Source of the DNA: Parasponia andersonii
Taxonomy: Eukaryota > Streptophyta > Magnoliopsida > Rosales > Cannabaceae
DNA length: 64,000 nucleotides
Assembly (NCBI GenBank): GCA_002914805.1
Contig: JXTB01000234.1
Location: 501,904 to 565,903, forward strand
Direction of reading: 5' to 3'
Below the pieces are notes generated by a model. The model did no database searches. It was not told the DNA's origin and worked only from the letters and a program-made list of their open reading frames with translations. The stretch's first letter is position 1. The number at the start of each line of letters is the position of its first letter. A program made the position numbers and the translations under genes. Positions 62,530-64,000 of this stretch are shown here, one piece after another.

Positions 62530-64000
62530 TGATAAGTGTATTTTACACTTATCTTTACTATCTTTTCGAGCTTAAGAATTACTCCTCTTTAAGCTCTTTT
62601 CACTTGCATATTTCAGGTGAGAAGTCATTGAGAGAAGAATATCGACTTTTGAAGTGAAATTGAGACTAAATCAAAGTAATTGTGTTCAATCGCGAGGGAT
62701 GATAGGAACGCAATATCTCAGCAGGGTGTAGCAATGCCATTAAATGGAAAAACTGGGCACTGTAGCACTAAGTTGGTGCCATAGCACTAGATGTTTCAGG
62801 GACTTGGTGCTGTGGCACCAAGAAGTGGTGCCATGGCGGTGCTGGGTGATAAATGGCGTGGCATTGCAGCGTCGTTTCATGGAACCACTACGCTATCTCC
62901 TAGGTTCTATGGCATAGCAGTGCCATAGTTTGGTACTACAATGCCCACTTCTCGATCGTCTTAGTGTCGTAGTGCCAAATTTGATACTGCAGCGCCACAA
63001 AATGCAGAGTATATTGCTGAATTCCTGGATTGTGGGCAGATGGCCTCTAATATTTAACCTCTCTTGAAATCACCTGAGTGTGATGAAAACCCTAGCAGCA
63101 AAAGGTTTCTAGAACTATTCCAAGGAAGAAAATAACACCAAGGAGAGGGTTCAAGAAGGAGAAAACAGATTGGAAAGCTTTAGAAAAGAGTTTTTCTTTC
63201 CTCTTACTCTTATTTTTCTCTTCTATTTTTCTATACTTGAATATGTGTCAATTCTATTATATATGTTGTTATTCATTTTGTATGAACATGAGCTAAACTT
63301 ATTTTCTATGGAGGCAATTGAACATTTAATGTAATCTAAATATTTGGTTTTCTTCTATTATTCTTAATATCTATTGTTGAGTTGATTATTCTATCTTGAG
63401 CTTAACGCATCTATTTACTTGGCCACCAAGTAGATTTGTGTTGTGAAACCTATATGAACTTAGGAAAGGGAATTTAGGTTTGGATATAAATAGAATAACA
63501 TAAGATCACCTAATGTGGGGTGAGTTTGTATAAGATAGGAATATACCTATGTGACTTGTGTAATCTTTGTGTGAGAATTACCAAACTTAAAGAACTTTCT
63601 GGAGATATGCGACACTTTCAATCATAAAAGAGTTAGTGACGATGACATTTGCTTGAAATTATTCCTATTCTCCTTGAGGGACAAGGCTAAGGGTTGGTTG
63701 AATGCCTTACCCTTGGGATCAATCACTACGTGGGATGGCTTAGCTCAAAAATTCCTTGCCAAGTTCTTCCCTCCAGCCAAGATTACGAAGTTGAGGAAAG
63801 ACATCACTTTCTTTGTCTAATTTGATAATGAATTTTTGTACAAAGTGGCTTCTTATTCAAATGTTCTATAATGTTGATGAGTCATTGAGGACCGTTGTAG
63901 ATGCAGTAACTGGTGGTACATTAATGGGTAAATCAACAGATAATGCTTATGAGTTATTAGAGGAGACGGTAAGAAACAACTAACAATGGCCATCCAAGTA
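62530..64000 (+). mobile_element. Athila-like gypsy fossil, LTR and gag start, runs off the window
   Basis: An LTR-like segment begins TGATAAGTGTATTTTAC at 62530 and extends to about 63550; it contains a repeated GGTGCTGTGGCACCA-type motif at 62740-63000. A gag of the same type as at 44000 follows at 63590. The part between LTR and gag is shorter than expected and no primer-binding site was recognised. The element continues to the right. Confidence 0.6.
63590..64000 (+). pseudogene. Gag of the second Athila-like element
   Basis: The frame reads FSLRDKAKGWLNALPLGSIT, then FLAKFFPPAKITKLRKDI and RTVVDAVTGGTLM, close to the gag at 44000-45083. It is a fossil. Confidence 0.65.

Overview
The window looks like an AT-rich intergenic and genic stretch of an angiosperm nuclear genome, probably a eudicot. 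It has split genes with GT-AG introns, plant-type LTR retrotransposons (Ty3/gypsy Tat, Athila-like and chromovirus lineages, plus Ty1/copia), CACTA, Mutator-like and hAT elements, and many (TA)n and (GA)n tracts. I saw no bacterial, organellar or rRNA/tRNA content. All boundaries were read by eye from paralogue comparison, splice signals, terminal repeats and target-site duplications (TSDs).

The host content is a tandem cluster of three WSD1-like O-acyltransferase genes (wax ester synthase/diacylglycerol acyltransferase family), all on the minus strand. Gene A (4,219-11,289) has exons 1-5 open, with the catalytic HHSLGDG; its last two exons are not in the window and its intron 4 donor reads AT instead of GT. 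Gene B (16,842-28,500) keeps exons 3-7 and part of exon 2. It was cut in exon 2 by a Tat retrotransposon, has a solo LTR placed exactly on its intron 3 splice donor, and is out of frame at the end of exon 5. Gene C (56,013-57,543) keeps exons 2-5, with a changed catalytic motif, frame changes and a stop.

Layout: 1-4,200, DNA-transposon debris (Mutator-like elements and a long fold-back). 4,200-11,300, gene A with a 5-kb intron 3 that holds a solo LTR and two MITE copies. 11,300-16,840, spacer with a palindrome-rich DNA-element candidate and a small hAT MITE. 16,840-28,500, gene B, whose intron 5 holds an LTR that itself contains a complete-ended CACTA element (TSD TTC). 28,501-40,359, a Tat-lineage gypsy fossil with gag-pro-RT-RH-IN, a 112-bp tandem array and an antisense ORF; its right LTR stops after 160 bp and joins directly to a CACTA arm. 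40,360-43,428, that CACTA arm with a minisatellite of about 15 units. 43,430-47,150, an Athila-like gag-protease remnant. 47,150-55,790, a minus-strand copia fossil carrying three foreign LTR insertions. 55,791-57,600, gene C. 57,600-62,529, a minus-strand chromovirus fossil. 62,530-64,000, the start of another Athila-like element running off the window.

The history is a tandem acyltransferase cluster progressively invaded by transposons, with at least one large deletion that fused a retrotransposon LTR to a CACTA arm and removed the 5' end of gene B. I found no convincing undescribed biological system. The most checkable oddities are the solo LTR on a splice donor, the LTR/CACTA junction, the non-canonical donor in gene A, and the antisense ORF and tandem array of the Tat element.
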